Source of the DNA: Haplomitrium mnioides
Lineage: Eukaryota > Marchantiophyta > Haplomitriopsida > Calobryales
Reading direction: 5' to 3'
DNA: 33,628 nt
Assembly: GCA_049999725.1 (NCBI GenBank)
Contig: JBNGIS010016722.1
Location: forward strand, 1 to 33,628
Shown here: positions 1-10,414 of the stretch, one piece after another
Layout: each line of letters opens with the position of its first letter
Position numbering within the stretch: position 1 is the stretch's first letter
Position numbers and translations under genes: made by a program
The notes under the pieces: generated by a model
What the model was told of the DNA's origin: nothing
Databases searched by the model: none
What the model saw: only the letters and a program-made list of their open reading frames with translations

Positions 1-31
<31 letters not shown>
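1..31. repeat. (TA)n microsatellite
   Basis: The window opens with an uninterrupted alternating TA run of about 31 bases. It may extend beyond the left edge. The stretch from here to 265 is AT-rich and holds no gene that I can see. It is the 3' flank of the minus-strand lectin gene; I find no canonical AATAAA on the minus strand, only AT-rich sequence that could serve as a plant polyadenylation region. Confidence 0.95.
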
Positions 32-34
<3 letters not shown>

Positions 35-265
35 CTAATAAAACAATTTAGTGAAAAGTGATAACTTGTGAGGAGTCAACAATCATTCAATCAATCATAT
101 TAAACATATATGCTCAAAATTTCTTCCCTCATCTCTCTCTTTTCTCATGTAATGATAATGATAATAATTGTCCAACAATACAAGGGATAATTATTCTATT
201 AGTATTTTAACTTATCTTTAGCTCTAATTATAGATTAGACTAATTAATACGAGTGCCAATGCTGT

Positions 266-784
266 TTAAGCCGCTGCTGGCAGGGAAGGCTGAGGATGCA
301 TCCATAAGATATCCTTGTTGCCGGACGTCTCCATGGAGTCAGTGTTGTACCACTGCAACAGGAACATCAGTCCATTTGACTGCAGATGCAGTCCAGACGA
401 TTGTTGATGCTCATGAACTATGGGTTCGAATGGGCGCCAGATGGGATTCGCTGCATCATAATTTTTGGTGTTGTAAATCTCCATGTATCCGGAATTCACG
501 TGGAATTCGCAATCAATGCCTTGCTGTGCATTCCCGGAAGTCCATATCTCCTTTGGCTGCGTGTTGTTTTGCGAGTTCGGGTCCACCCATTGCAAATGTA
601 ACTGGCAGTCGTCCCCCAGCACGAGCCTGAAAGGAAGATTCTCCAGATAATCTCCTTTCTGCAACCACCAGTTGTTGTGGCCGGAAGAGAGCATGTTGCC
701 CATTTTCTGGCCAGCCTGTGACGGTGTGAAGTGGTGGAGAAAGAAGAGTAGTGCCACCATCGCTACCATGTGTTTGGAAGGCAT
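266..784 (-). CDS. Secreted bulb-type (GNA-like) lectin-domain protein
   Basis: A 172-residue intronless reading frame. Residues 1-24 form a typical signal peptide with a hydrophobic core VAMVALLFFL, so the product should enter the secretory pathway. The mature part follows the B-lectin (monocot mannose-binding / GNA) pattern: an NMLSSG start, then GDYL, a first strand ending LVLGDDCQLHL, a second repeat CEFHVNSGYMEIYN followed by PIW, and a third weaker repeat around 131-146. Cys60 and Cys92 match the conserved disulfide pair of the family, with a longer loop between them that holds an N-glycosylation sequon at Asn73. The QxDxNxVxY sugar-binding signature is degenerate in all three repeats (the second keeps only the final Tyr), so mannose binding is doubtful. 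The frame is open back to an ATG at 871, but I chose the ATG at 784 because the signal peptide begins there and a TATA-like box lies only about 32 bases upstream of 871. The domain call is firm; the sugar specificity is unknown. Confidence 0.78.
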   Translation of the reverse strand: MPSKHMVAMVALLFFLHHFTPSQAGQKMGNMLSSGHNNWWLQKGDYLENLPFRLVLGDDCQLHLQWVDPNSQNNTQPKEIWTSGNAQQGIDCEFHVNSGYMEIYNTKNYDAANPIWRPFEPIVHEHQQSSGLHLQSNGLMFLLQWYNTDSMETSGNKDILWMHPQPSLPAAA

Positions 785-902
785 GAGGCCTGCACAAGTA
801 TCCTCCGATCTATGGAATTCCAGTAAGCAAATCTCCCCGTCGAGCCAAAATGGTGTAGCACGGAGCCGCAAGGTGACTGTAATCCTTGCATCTGCTTACT
901 TG

Positions 903-909
903 TTATAAA
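903..909 (-). promoter_or_regulatory. TATA-like box of the lectin gene
   Basis: On the minus strand this reads TTTATAA, about 120 bases upstream of the preferred start codon at 784. A transcript starting about 30 bases downstream would begin near 873 and give a 5' leader of about 90 bases. That would place the upstream in-frame ATG at 871 at or beside the transcription start. This is an inference from position only. Confidence 0.35.
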
Positions 910-954
910 TGAAGCACTGAGTATAGCTCTGAATAGCTCTAATATCACAACCAC

Positions 955-3900
955 ACAAAAAACATTTGAAAGAAAGTGTCAATATTCTGGAATCTTCGCT
1001 TCTGAAATGTTGGGTAGTCGAAACAGACGCTTTCAGACTATTCTTGGATTGAGATAAGCATTGCAGTGGTGGCTAGTTTGAAACAACGGTTTGTCTAGAG
1101 CTTCACATGGGGTGCAGCACATGATGGTTTGTCCCTCCTTCAGGTACTGAATCCAAACGACGACTTCTTCAGGTACAATCCTGTTGGAACAGCTTTGAAT
1201 GCGTCAATAACCGACAAAACATTTCATTCAAATTCTCAATGAGAGGCCAACACAGGAAAGGAAAGAACAAAGTTTAGCCTAAGCATATACTTCCACCTAT
1301 TCTTGGATTGTAATTTTAGATCTGTAGTTTGTCAGGATATGAATGAGCACTGGTTTTGAAGAACACAGTGTGCTTTGGGCTGTTGGTTATAGTGGAAGTT
1401 CCTCCCCCTCCGTACTCACCAATTCCAAGCCGGCCAGGTAATTCAGGTCCGATCCAGTCAGAGCTTCTCGTGACAACGCAATGTTCAAAGGTATGGAAGA
1501 CAATGTTCATGCTGGGATTCTCATTTTCAAATAGCGTTTTTGGACAACTTCTCGTCGATGAGCTCAAAATTCAATTTTGGCATTGGTTGTTTTCATTTCG
1601 TCTGGTGTGATTTTAAACGTATGAAATCTATCATGAAATGCTCACTTTTTTTCCCCACAGTTATAAGAGTTTGAAGATTTAAAAATTTCTTACTTCGTCT
1701 TTTACGGAAAAAGGTATTTCCAGAAAACATGTCGGCTACAAGATCGATGGACAGTCTGTCATACTTCACAGATTTAGCTACCTGCCCATCCCTTTGCCTT
1801 GATAGTCGCGTGCATCATTAGATTCAGACTGTTGTGCCTGAGGAGTATCATAAAACCATTTCGCCTAATCAATTTAACCTCGGCGCGATTCCTTGATATT
1901 CTGATGAATGTACTTCCTCATCCGTTTTCTCATACGTCGAGCAATAGCAACACAGGCCGTTACTCTACCATCTTGCATCATTGGGCGACAAAGACAACCC
2001 CACCAAATTGCTTGTTTTTTGCAAGTTTTTGGCGTAAGTTGCTAAACTTTTTGAGTTCTTGGTGTATACATCGATCAACCAGCTAGCAAGAAATACAAGT
2101 TGCAGTTTAGATGGCAATTGGTGATGCTAAGCTCTTTGTGAAATGCAGTGATTTAAAAATTTCGTTTGTTGCTATCAGATCCTGTCGGTCAGTTTGCAAA
2201 ACACCATCCTAGCTCACATAGCTGGAAACAAACGCAATGTGAAAGCAGTCCATCCGTTCTGGCCAGTAGAGCTTCATACTTCTGGAAATGTGTGCGCTGT
2301 GATGTGAGGGGATCCGTAGCTTCTTTCCCGGTGCATATTCCTGAGCTGAATTGTTCCTTCCTACTCATTGAATCTACCATGAACCTGACTCTGTTCGATC
2401 GAGATTCACATGGGATTAGAAAGTTTTCCAAAAGATTAGTAGCATTTGCACATCGTGGCAAATTGGCACTGCCTTCATGGGTTGTGACATTGGCGTGTGC
2501 TACCTGCCAGAGGCTGTTGCACAGCCTGGCCTGTACAACTTCTTCACGCGCCTTAGATGTTTAGTTGTCGTCACCCCCAACAGATCCGTGATAACTGATA
2601 TATCGACTGGAGAAGAGACCTCAAGCTTGTACCCTCTCTCCTTTCTCCCCAAAGACATTCATGATTACCTTCAACTCAGGTGGAGAAGAGAACTCCGGCC
2701 GTCTTGTTAGGACTCAATACGACCTACCATGATTGCAAAAGTCGAACTGAAAATCCAAGAGTACCTTCAGTTGCGGTTGCAGAAGAGCTGAAGAAATAGA
2801 TGCATGGAAGTTGGGATCCTGACATTCAAACTGATTGTTCAAGGACCACACAACTTGAGTGTTGCCCGTTGTTCACAACTTCTAGAGACGAGTGAAATCG
2901 ACAAAGTTGTTTCAGTGCATGGGCAACGACTTGCTTATCCCAATCCGAGCCTTGCGCGCAATTTTCCCAACCCAACAAACACACGAGTTCTACTTTAGAG
3001 TCGACCAAGCTTCAAAACTGATAAAGCTTCTCCCTTCTTTTGACCATTTGCTTCGATGATGGTTGCACGGCTTGCAATCTACGTACATTCATAGCAGTCA
3101 ACTTATTCATGTATTCATGGATGAGAAGCAAAATGAATGTGTAAGACATTGATGACCGTACCCTATCTCTCATGTGCAATGCGGGTAGGTCCCATACTGA
3201 GCTCTAGCTCGACTTTGGGTTGAATCCCAATACAGCCTAAATGGTATTGACGATCAGTTCCACGTCACGGAATTCTAGGCCGACCATGAATTCCATTACA
3301 TTGGCTGTTGCAATTTTAGTTGTTGCTGTCTCTGCTGGGTTAAAAGCATAGACCTGTTTCTCGGGGCCTCTGCAGTTAAATGACCATTTGTGTTTCTCTT
3401 CCTTTTTTAAAATCTTACGAAAAACTTGTTCTACTGCCATTCTCGTAACCTGCGCGCAATTGATTGAAGCACACATTTTTCAAAGTTCGTGGCCAACTCG
3501 CACAATCATTTCCTCTCCTTTTTTTCTTACTCTACTCCAAATCGGAACGCCATGGTGGATACGGAGCAAGCCGGCTGTCTTGTAGGACGAAGCCGATTCA
3601 ATGTACGGGAGACGTTGTCAACCTGCATAACATTCTTATGTTAATAATGAATGTATCTACGCATTTCGTCGTTTCCTCAAACCAACGACGTCCAGTTCAC
3701 GCCACTAGAATCGGCTGCACCACTTCCAGGTCCAATGTGTGTTCCCGATTGCTGCCGCTGATCATGTGAGCATGATCCGTCTGCCACTGATGTGCCACGG
3801 ATGTACACCAGAAGTTCCATACAGTCATCGGAAGATAAATGGTGGATGAACATTTCGCCCGACATTTTGATCAACAAAATTACTTGCTGTATTTGAGAGT

Positions 3901-4985
3901 CAAAAGCCGCGTGCATACAGTCAACTCCAAAGGGGGATGATCTTCAAAAGGAGAGAAGCTTTCTAGAAAATTGCAAGACAGTTACTGAAAGTAAGATTCA
4001 CCAGCGAGACTAAGTTATGAAGCAAATGGCGAACTACACCAGTCGCGAGACGAGTTGCTGCAACAAATTCTGAAGCTACGAAGCGCCCACTAAGGGCTGT
4101 TGAAGGGAGGTATGTGCCATTCGCGAGCGGCTTCATGACTGTGTGGCTTTTGTGCGATCAAACGATCTCCAATTTGGCAAACATCTGAACGACTAGATGA
4201 CGGGGAAAAGGTGTCTGTAAACTTTGCTTTACCCCGGTATCTCTTTGACAACCGAAATTTAGACCACTTCGCGATCACTGTGCGACTGGAATTTTGAGAG
4301 GGAGCGCTTCATTGAAAGAGGTGCTGTGATGTTTCTGGATCTCCTGCAGAGCGCAAAACCATTTACCCCACAAACCTCCCTCAAAAGTTCAATCCAAGCA
4401 GGTTTCTGTATGTAAAGCTCCGGGTTGATCAAGAGCGTTAACCCCCGGAAAGTTCATTGGGTTTCACAATGTTGCGCAGGCGGTGTAGTTCTTGAATAAG
4501 CTGTGTTTGTCCTTCCGAACCTCCGATTTTGATCCTCAGGGTATCAACTGGGAAGGCGTCTTTACACAGCGGAGTATGAATTGGATGGCCTTCTATGCAT
4601 TAGAAAAACCTGTAAATTGCAATGTAAGCTGCGCAGTTCTAGTACTCCCCAAATTTTCTCAAACTCAACCCATCATTCTGTTTTAGGATGAAATTGTATT
4701 GTAAAACTAGAATGCTATGGCTCCTCTTCACCTCCGGAACAGTAGTTTTTACACAGCTTGCATTCCAGGACAGAGTTCTCGATAGAAAAAGGAGATGGAG
4801 TCTTGCAAGCATTCCTTTCTTCTATCCATCTCTCTCGAATTGCTGCTCGTAATTTCCTTGCTATCAAAATGTATAAGAAGACAGTGAGACAGTTCTCCAT
4901 AAAGTAAACTGAGCTACACCCACTCTGCAGAAATTCTAAAATCATCTATGGGGAGCTAAAACGTCCACCCAGATACCTTCTTCGC
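955..4985. other. Low-copy-looking stretch without a recognisable gene
   Basis: About 4 kb of mixed-composition sequence with only short open frames (60-132 codons) on both strands, none with a domain, motif or codon pattern I recognise. The longest are at 2166-2564 plus, 3464-3769 plus, 1316-1567 minus, 2189-2461 minus, 3237-3476 minus and 3677-3916 minus. Spliced exons or pseudogene remnants cannot be excluded by eye. It shows none of the 90-bp satellite pattern until its right end, and no LTR-type termini or target-site duplications that I could find. Confidence 0.6.
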
Positions 4986-5281
4986 AGCTAACCCCTCTCA
5001 ATAACCTACAATGTCTCTTTGGTGCAATTGCATAATCAACTTCCCCCCTCATAACAACACATTCTCAGCATCCATCTCTCCTAAGTAGAGAAATCTCACT
5101 ACCCCTCTTCCCTCCATAGCAAAATCTCAGTACACTTTCCACCATAGCACAATCTCAGCATCCATCTGTCAAGTAGCGAAATCTCACTACCCTCTTCCCT
5201 CAATTCTAAAATCTCAGGACACTTCCCAAGTGTGGCACAATTTCAGCATACCTCTCTCCAAAGTAGAGGAATCTCACTACC

Positions 5282-5291
5282 NNNNNNNNNN
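5282..5291. other. Assembly gap (10 N)
   Basis: Ten consecutive N inside the satellite array. The exact round number suggests a placeholder for a scaffold join or a collapsed repeat, so the true number of monomers here is not known. Confidence 0.98.
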
Positions 5292-5599
5292 ACTCAATAG
5301 TAAAATCTCAGTACACTTTCCACCATAGCACAATCTCAACATCTATCTCTCCTAAGTAGCGAAATCTCTGTACCCCTCTTCCCTCAATTCTAAAATCTCA
5401 CGACACTTCCAAGTGTAGTGCAATTTCAGCATAACTCTCTCCAAAGGAGGGGAATATCACTACCCCTCTTCCCTCATTAGTAAAATCTCAGTACACTTTC
5501 TACAAGAGCACAATCTAGGAATTCATCCCTCCTAAGTAGCAAAATCTCACTACCCCTCTTTACTCATCATAAAATCTCAATACACTTCCCACCAAAGCA

Positions 5600-5925
5600 C
5601 AATCTAGGCATCCCTCTCTCCTAAATAGAGGCATCTCACTACCCCTCAATAGTAAAATCTCAGCACACTTTACACCATAGCACAATCTAGGCATCCCTCT
5701 CTCCTAAATAGAGGCATCTCACTACCCCTCAATAGTAAAATCTCAACACACTTTACACCATAGCACAATTTAGGCATCACTCTCTCCTAAATAGAGGCAT
5801 CTCACTACCCCTCAATAATAAAATCTCAGCACACTTTACACCATAGCACAATCTAGGTATCCCTCTCTCCTAAATAGAGGTATCTCACTACCCCTCAATA
5901 GTAAAATCTCAACACACTTTCCACC
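5600..5925. repeat. Locally amplified 83-bp satellite variant (about four copies)
   Basis: The string CTAAATAGAGGCATCTCACT or a near copy recurs at 5621, 5704, 5787 and 5870, an exact 83-bp spacing. Compared with the 90-bp monomer, the variant lacks about 7 bases of the CTCTTCC segment before CAATAGTAAAATCTC. The copies are far more alike than neighbouring monomers, so this is a recent local duplication. Confidence 0.85.
5921..5925. repeat. Left target-site duplication CCACC
   Basis: The five bases CCACC immediately precede the 5' LTR and are repeated at 17248-17252 immediately after the 3' LTR. Removing the element and one CCACC restores a normal satellite monomer (TTTCCACC joined to ATAGCACAATC), which proves insertion into the array. 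Confidence 0.92.
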
Positions 5926-7377
5926 TGTTAGCCAGTGGAACAGGGGCTAATTTGGGTTACAATGAACCAGAAGCGGCAGCAACAACATTTCTCCATTCTG
6001 AAGTGGTAAGATAATATGGAAGCAACAGAATAACTCTAATCGGAAGCTAAGAGCAAGTTACCTCATTTTCCGATCCGAAGTAGCGGAACCGGATTCATAT
6101 AGTGAAGGAAGGAGGCAAGACTCGGAGAGGTCAGCGCCAGAGAATTCCAAGGGGATGGCATCGAAAGAGAGAAGTAATACGAGGCAGAGCGAAGGGACCT
6201 ACGAGAGCAGAGGAGAACCACAAGGCAACAATTCTTGACAGAGGGAGCCATGACAAGGGTGAAAGTCGGGATGCAGAACGGAGGAGCCAACTGTTCGACC
6301 AGTGCATCCTCAACTCGTGACCATTTGAGTCGTACAATACCTTGATAGAGAGAAGAGATCGAGGTGATCGTATTGCAACTTGAGTCAAAGAGAATGGGGC
6401 AGAACTAAGGAAGAACGACCCTTGCGAAGTTAACCAACAGCCACAGTCTTGAGGATTCCGTGGAGCGGTGCGGAAACGGAAGACGTGGCAGCTCTTGCGG
6501 GTCCGAAGAGTTCGACGGGATCCCGCCTCCCTATATGGGGATCCCCGGTTAAGAGGGATCCAATCAGCCTCCCTATGTGGGTTCCCCACTTAACAGGGAT
6601 CCGTGAAGGAAGATTCGACGGGTCCGAAGTGATGGCAAAGCGACGACTGACGAAGCAAAGATTGGTCACTATTACGGGGGCATGGAAGATTCCTTAAGGC
6701 AACGACGAGGCTAAGCAAGAAGGACGAAACAACGACGAATCTTAGTTACAGACTCAGGAACTCCGTGGGGAGCTGCAAAAACGTGGCAGTCCCACCGCGC
6801 TTCACGGATTTAAGGACACGTGGCATTCCCAAGGAGTACGCGGGACTTAGCGGAAAACGGGAAAGCCCCGGGTAAACTGGTTCCGATTAGCCTCCCTAAG
6901 TGGGTAGACCGCTTAACAAGGATCCGACTGGAAGCCCAACGGGAGACCAAGGGAATGGATGCGAAACTGTGACTTATCACGGACTCGGCTAGTCAAAGAG
7001 TGAGCAAGGCGAAATGTTGATATATCACTGATCCGACAAAGCGGTGGAAAGTTCGACAAGGTATGGTCTGAAAGTTCGACGAGAGTTTATTCCGTGCTTA
7101 GTTCTTGTGGTGAAAAGGTGATGAAGTGACGATCCAACCAGAAGAAGAAGCAAGGGGCCAGCATCCGAAAAGGTGACCTATCGGAGTTCTGACATTGTCG
7201 AGGATGAAAGTTCAACCGGGCGCTGAAAGTTCGAAGGGGACCAATGGGGAGTCTGCCATGGTTCCTATATCAAGCGGAGCAAAGAGTTAGCGAAGGAAGC
7301 CTCAGTTCTTATTGCGAGCGGGATCCGAAGCGGCGACAAAAAGTACTATTCTTACTCGGCGAGTGAATTGCTTTGCG

Positions 7378-7690
7378 GATGACGTGGCGCTCCACTCTGG
7401 TCCGAGGGTTCATGTGGGTCAGCAACGGGTCAACTACGGAATCTGGTCAAGGCGACGGTCCGCCTACCCCTTTGGGGGGCGGCGTCGGACGGCGCGGCGA
7501 CGGATGACGTGGCGTTCAGCTGGGTCCGAGGGTTCCTGCGGGTCTTTGATGGATGATGTGGCGCTCCACTATGGTCCAAGGGTTCCTGCGAGTTAGCAAC
7601 GGGTCAACAATAGAATCTGGTCAATGCAACGGTCCGCCAACCCCTTTGCGAGGCGGCAGCGGACTGCGCTTTGCGGATGACGTGGAAGGT
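7378..7690 (+). repeat. Diverged ~174-bp tandem repeats in 5' LTR
   Basis: The segment beginning GATGACGTGGCGCTCCACTC at 7378 recurs at 7552 as GATGATGTGGCGCTCCACTA, 174 bases on. It is followed in both copies by a GGTTC run, a GGGTCAAC tract, a GTCCGCC tract and a GGCGGC-rich stretch; a partial third unit starts near 7676. The same arrangement occurs in the 3' LTR at about 14732 and 14906. Confidence 0.7.
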
Positions 7691-7692
7691 AT

Positions 7693-7905
7693 GACACGTG
7701 GCGACCTGTGGTGTTCCGAGGGCGACAGCGGGATTCCGAAGAGTTCGGCTGGGTTCCGAGGGAATTCGCGGACAAGTGGTGATCTGTAGTATTCCGAGGG
7801 CGATTGCGGGATTCCGAAGAGTATGGCAGGGTTCCGAGTGAGTTCACGGACACGTGGCGCCTGTGGTGTCCCAAGGGCGATGGCAAAGTTCTGCTGATTG
7901 ACGGC
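7693..7905 (+). repeat. 78-bp tandem repeats with G-box, 5' LTR
   Basis: Units start at 7693 (GACACGTGGC), 7771 (GACAAGTGGT) and 7849 (GACACGTGGC), spaced exactly 78 bases; the third is partial. Each unit carries the G-box-like start, a GTGTTCCGAGGGCGA tract, GGGATTCCGAAGA and a GGGTTCCGAG tract. The 3' LTR has the same array, so it predates the insertion. Confidence 0.85.
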
Positions 7906-8626
7906 GCGGTTCCGGTGGAGTTTGTGGGCATGTGGCAGCTGGCGGGGGTCCGTGAGCTCTTGCGGAAGCATGACAGCTTGCAGGGGTCTGCGGGTGATCG
8001 CGGGGGCATGGCAACGAGGAGAATCAAGGAAAAACTAGGAATCTGCCCGCGAGATGCGACGGTTGACCAATCTACGGGGTCGACCTACGAATCCAATCTT
8101 ATCCCAAGCAAATGTCTTCGGATTTCTCTACGGGAAGACCTCCTCGACAACTACTTCGGGTCTGCGCTCGAACTGATGCTTTAAGGGAATCGAACCAAGA
8201 TTGCGACGGGATTGTTGAGGCGTCCAAACGGCGAGGCGATCCTGATCGCAAACCTACAAAGGAGAGCACTACGAATCGAAGGCAAGGTTCAGCCAAGAGT
8301 TCTTCGAAAATCTTCCTTACCCAATCCTGAATGCTTCAACTGATACCGTTAGACGCGGGCAGACTGACAAGTGTCAGCTTCTCAATAAACAGAGGCCAAC
8401 GAGAAAAACGACCAAGTGCCAGCTTCGCACCCAGTTCACGCTAGGGGCATCTGTTGGGATTAAACGGGAATTCGGAATGGCAGTTGAGAACCTTGAGTTA
8501 ACGGTTTCAGTTAATCGTTGCTCGTACTGGCCAGGTGTCACCACGACGTTGTTTAACAAGATTAACTGCCGAAAGCGGGGGAAACAAGAATGCTAGAGAA
8601 ACAGAAAGGCTTCAGCAAGGTGAGGG

Positions 8627-8635
8627 GGGAGTATA
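8627..8635 (+). promoter_or_regulatory. Alternative TATA-like box in LTR
   Basis: AGTATAAAGGG lies at about 8626-8638 in the 5' LTR and is conserved in the 3' LTR near 15985. It is a second possible core promoter besides the TATA at 9800, and the only one present in both LTRs. No further support. Confidence 0.3.
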
Positions 8636-9506
8636 AAGGGATTGTCTGCGATGTTTGTTGGGTTGGTGTAAATGCAAGCTTGCAAGTCGTGAGAGCGATA
8701 GCAGAAAGGAAGACACACGAGGGAGGGAGGATAGATTTCTTGAAGCTTCACTTGAGGCAGGTGAACTCGAGCAGGGGGCTAGCAGGGGTGGAGGAGGACT
8801 GGAAGGGTGCTGGGAATCGCTCGGCGAGGAGCTCTAGAGGCTCAAGCGATCCAGGTGTACTCATCTCTGCGGGTGGACCAGCATCAGAGGTGGACTAATA
8901 CTTGAAGGCTGAAGGGAATCTGGGTTGTCTTGAAATCGGAGGGGCTGCCAAGGTGGGATCTTTGGGGTTGCCTTAGTGTCAACTGTGCAGGAGTAGCAAT
9001 CCCAAGAATGTCAGGGGAAGTCAACAAGGAGTAGCTGCATTCGTGCCCACGCACGGTGTAAGAAGATCCATCGAAGCTTCCGGGTGGAGTGGGTGGCCAG
9101 CAGTCGAGAGGACTGTTTTCTAGAGGTGGAAGTTAAACAAGACCTCTTCTGATCGTGAGGAAGTCAAACCAGGGCTTCTCGCGAGGGAAGGTAAAAAGAC
9201 TATCTGGAAAAGGGTACGTGAGTAGAGGGAGGACGTGTCACTGAAATCGTGAGGCTCAAGAGAAGGTGGAATAAAGATCAGGAGTGCAAGGGAGGCAGCA
9301 AAGATCGGATCTTGGAAGAAACATGGGAGCTGTAGAGGAACGAGAGGAATGGAGGGTTGAGAGGTCACGACTGTGTTGGGGGATTGTAACGGACACCAAC
9401 TTTAGTAAGCAAAGACTAAAACTAGAGAAAAATATAGACACAACTATGTCTAGAAAGTCATTGCTAAGTTAGAGTACGAACAAGCGATGGTTATTTAAGA
9501 GAGAGT

Positions 9507-9673
9507 GACACGTGGCAAAAGGAGGGAAAGTCAACGAATTAAAGTGAAACAAGAAGAACATCTTAAGAGGATAAGGACACGTGGCAAGTGCAGAATTAAA
9601 GAATAATAGAAGGACACGTGGCGAAAGGAGAAGAAAAGAGAAATAGAAGGTTCTAAAGATAAGGACACATGGC
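9507..9673 (+). promoter_or_regulatory. Cluster of G-box / ABRE-type motifs
   Basis: GACACGTGGC occurs at 9507-9516, 9576-9585 and 9613-9622, and as GACACATGGC at 9664-9673, where the CpG has decayed. ACACGTGGC is the classic plant ABRE/G-box recognised by bZIP and related factors. Binding is inferred from the motif alone. Confidence 0.55.
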
Positions 9674-9799
9674 GGATGCAGAACTAAAGTAGAAGGTGGT
9701 CCAATGAGAGAGATAGAAAAGGGTGGTCCAATGAGAGGAGGAGAGATAAAGAACCAATCAAGTTCTTCCACCTATGTAAGCAAGTTGCTTTCTATTGAG

Positions 9800-9807
9800 T
9801 ATATAAA
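9800..9807 (+). promoter_or_regulatory. TATA box of the 5' LTR promoter
   Basis: TATATAAA follows the G-box cluster and the two CCAAT boxes by about 70 bases. A start about 30 bases downstream would put the transcript 5' end near 9835 and leave a leader of nearly 700 bases before the zinc-knuckle reading frame at 10517. The 3' LTR lacks this box. Confidence 0.55.
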
Positions 9808-10414
9808 GAAGGGAGAGTGCCTTGTTAGGCATCTCTTACCTTGTGAGCTTGAAGTCTCTTTTGTGCGCTAACTTCTTGTACTTGTCCTAACTTATGTGTT
9901 GTGTATGTGTAGTGTTACAGGGATCAACCCAAGTCAGAGGAGCGCTAGCGGAGTGTGTGGTGTCGTGTGTGCAGTGGTTAGATAGTTTTGTCTTGTGTTT
10001 GCATTTTCCGAAGAGATACTTTGGATCTGAAGTAAGTAGGGTCTCAGATCAGTAGGGGTCTTAGAATCAGATTCAAAAGGTAAGGCAGTAGGGGGACAGA
10101 TCCCATGTATAATTCAAATATCAGGATTGGTCATGCATTGTAAACTTTGAATCTGGATCCTATTTTGGATCCCTGAAATACACTTCGGAATTCGATCAGA
10201 GGCGCTTCTGTGGTGTGTATGAATGTTTGAATAGAGAGTTGAATAAGGAGAAAGGTCAGTAAGGTGAGAAGGAATACCCTTAAGGCTTGAAATTGATAAC
10301 TTGTAGCGGAGCCATCTCATAAAAGAACCTGAAACCCATAAAAGTCAGCCTTTTCCTTCCGGATAGCGGTGTTCAGAGGATAAGACCAGAAGGAGGGGGC
10401 TGACATACATTTTC

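Larger units (their letters stand above)
4990..5925. repeat. Satellite array, left segment (~90-bp monomers)
   Basis: Tandem CT-rich monomers of about 90 bp. The landmarks in order are CCACCATAGCACAATCTCAG, then CATCCCTCTCTCCTAAGTAGC, then GAATCTCACTACCCCTCTC, then CAATAGTAAAATCTCAGTAC. The left edge is ragged, with degenerate monomers from about 4990. The right end is the target-site duplication of the giant-LTR element, and the same array resumes in register at 17248. From about 5600 a shorter 83-bp variant is repeated. A 10-base N run lies inside. Confidence 0.9.
9379..9917 (+). other. 539-bp promoter-like block present only in the 5' LTR
   Basis: The 3' LTR runs straight across this point (16749-16765), whereas the 5' LTR has 539 extra bases bounded by TGTTG (9374) and TGTTA (9913). 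It holds three intact GACACGTGGC G-boxes and a decayed one, two CCAAT boxes (about 9700 and 9728), and TATATAAA at 9800, in the order expected of a plant promoter. Either this is an insertion (for example a small LTR-like module) with a TGTTR duplication in the 5' LTR, or it was deleted from the 3' LTR between the short TGTTR repeats. The sequence does not decide between them. Confidence 0.8.
5926..10405 (+). repeat. 5' LTR of the giant-LTR element (4480 bp)
   Basis: Begins TGTTAGCC and ends GGCTGACA, and matches 13279-17247 along its whole length. Relative to the 3' LTR it carries an extra 539-bp block (9379-9917) and lacks about 29 bases near 9000. The GC-rich middle part (about 6450-8200) contains diverged tandem repeats and many ACGT-core motifs. 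Short open frames on both strands inside it are explained by this GC-rich repetitive composition and I do not regard them as genes. Confidence 0.93.

Noticed and set aside
253-630. Plus-strand frames across the lectin gene (253-630, 386-601, 672-908)
   Set aside because: They are antisense shadows of the minus-strand lectin frame, which has a signal peptide and domain pattern.
3237-3916. Two minus-strand open stretches (3237-3476 and 3677-3916) considered as exons of one gene
   Set aside because: I could not find a consistent splice pair or recognise a domain in either; at about 79 codons each they are within chance expectation.
5921-5925. Possibility that CCACC at both ends is just the satellite's own sequence and not a duplication
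   Set aside because: The monomer has CCACC once at this place; both sides of the element carry it, and joining them leaves exactly one normal monomer, so a duplication is required.
7312-8330. Overlapping open frames of 72-144 codons on both strands inside the 5' LTR, several repeated in the 3' LTR
   Set aside because: They fall in GC-rich tandem repeats, exist on both strands at once and change length between the two LTRs; nothing resembles a known domain.
9469-9771. 100-codon minus-strand frame in the 5' LTR
   Set aside because: It is the antisense of purine-rich promoter-block sequence, with low-complexity Phe/Leu/Pro content and no counterpart in the 3' LTR.
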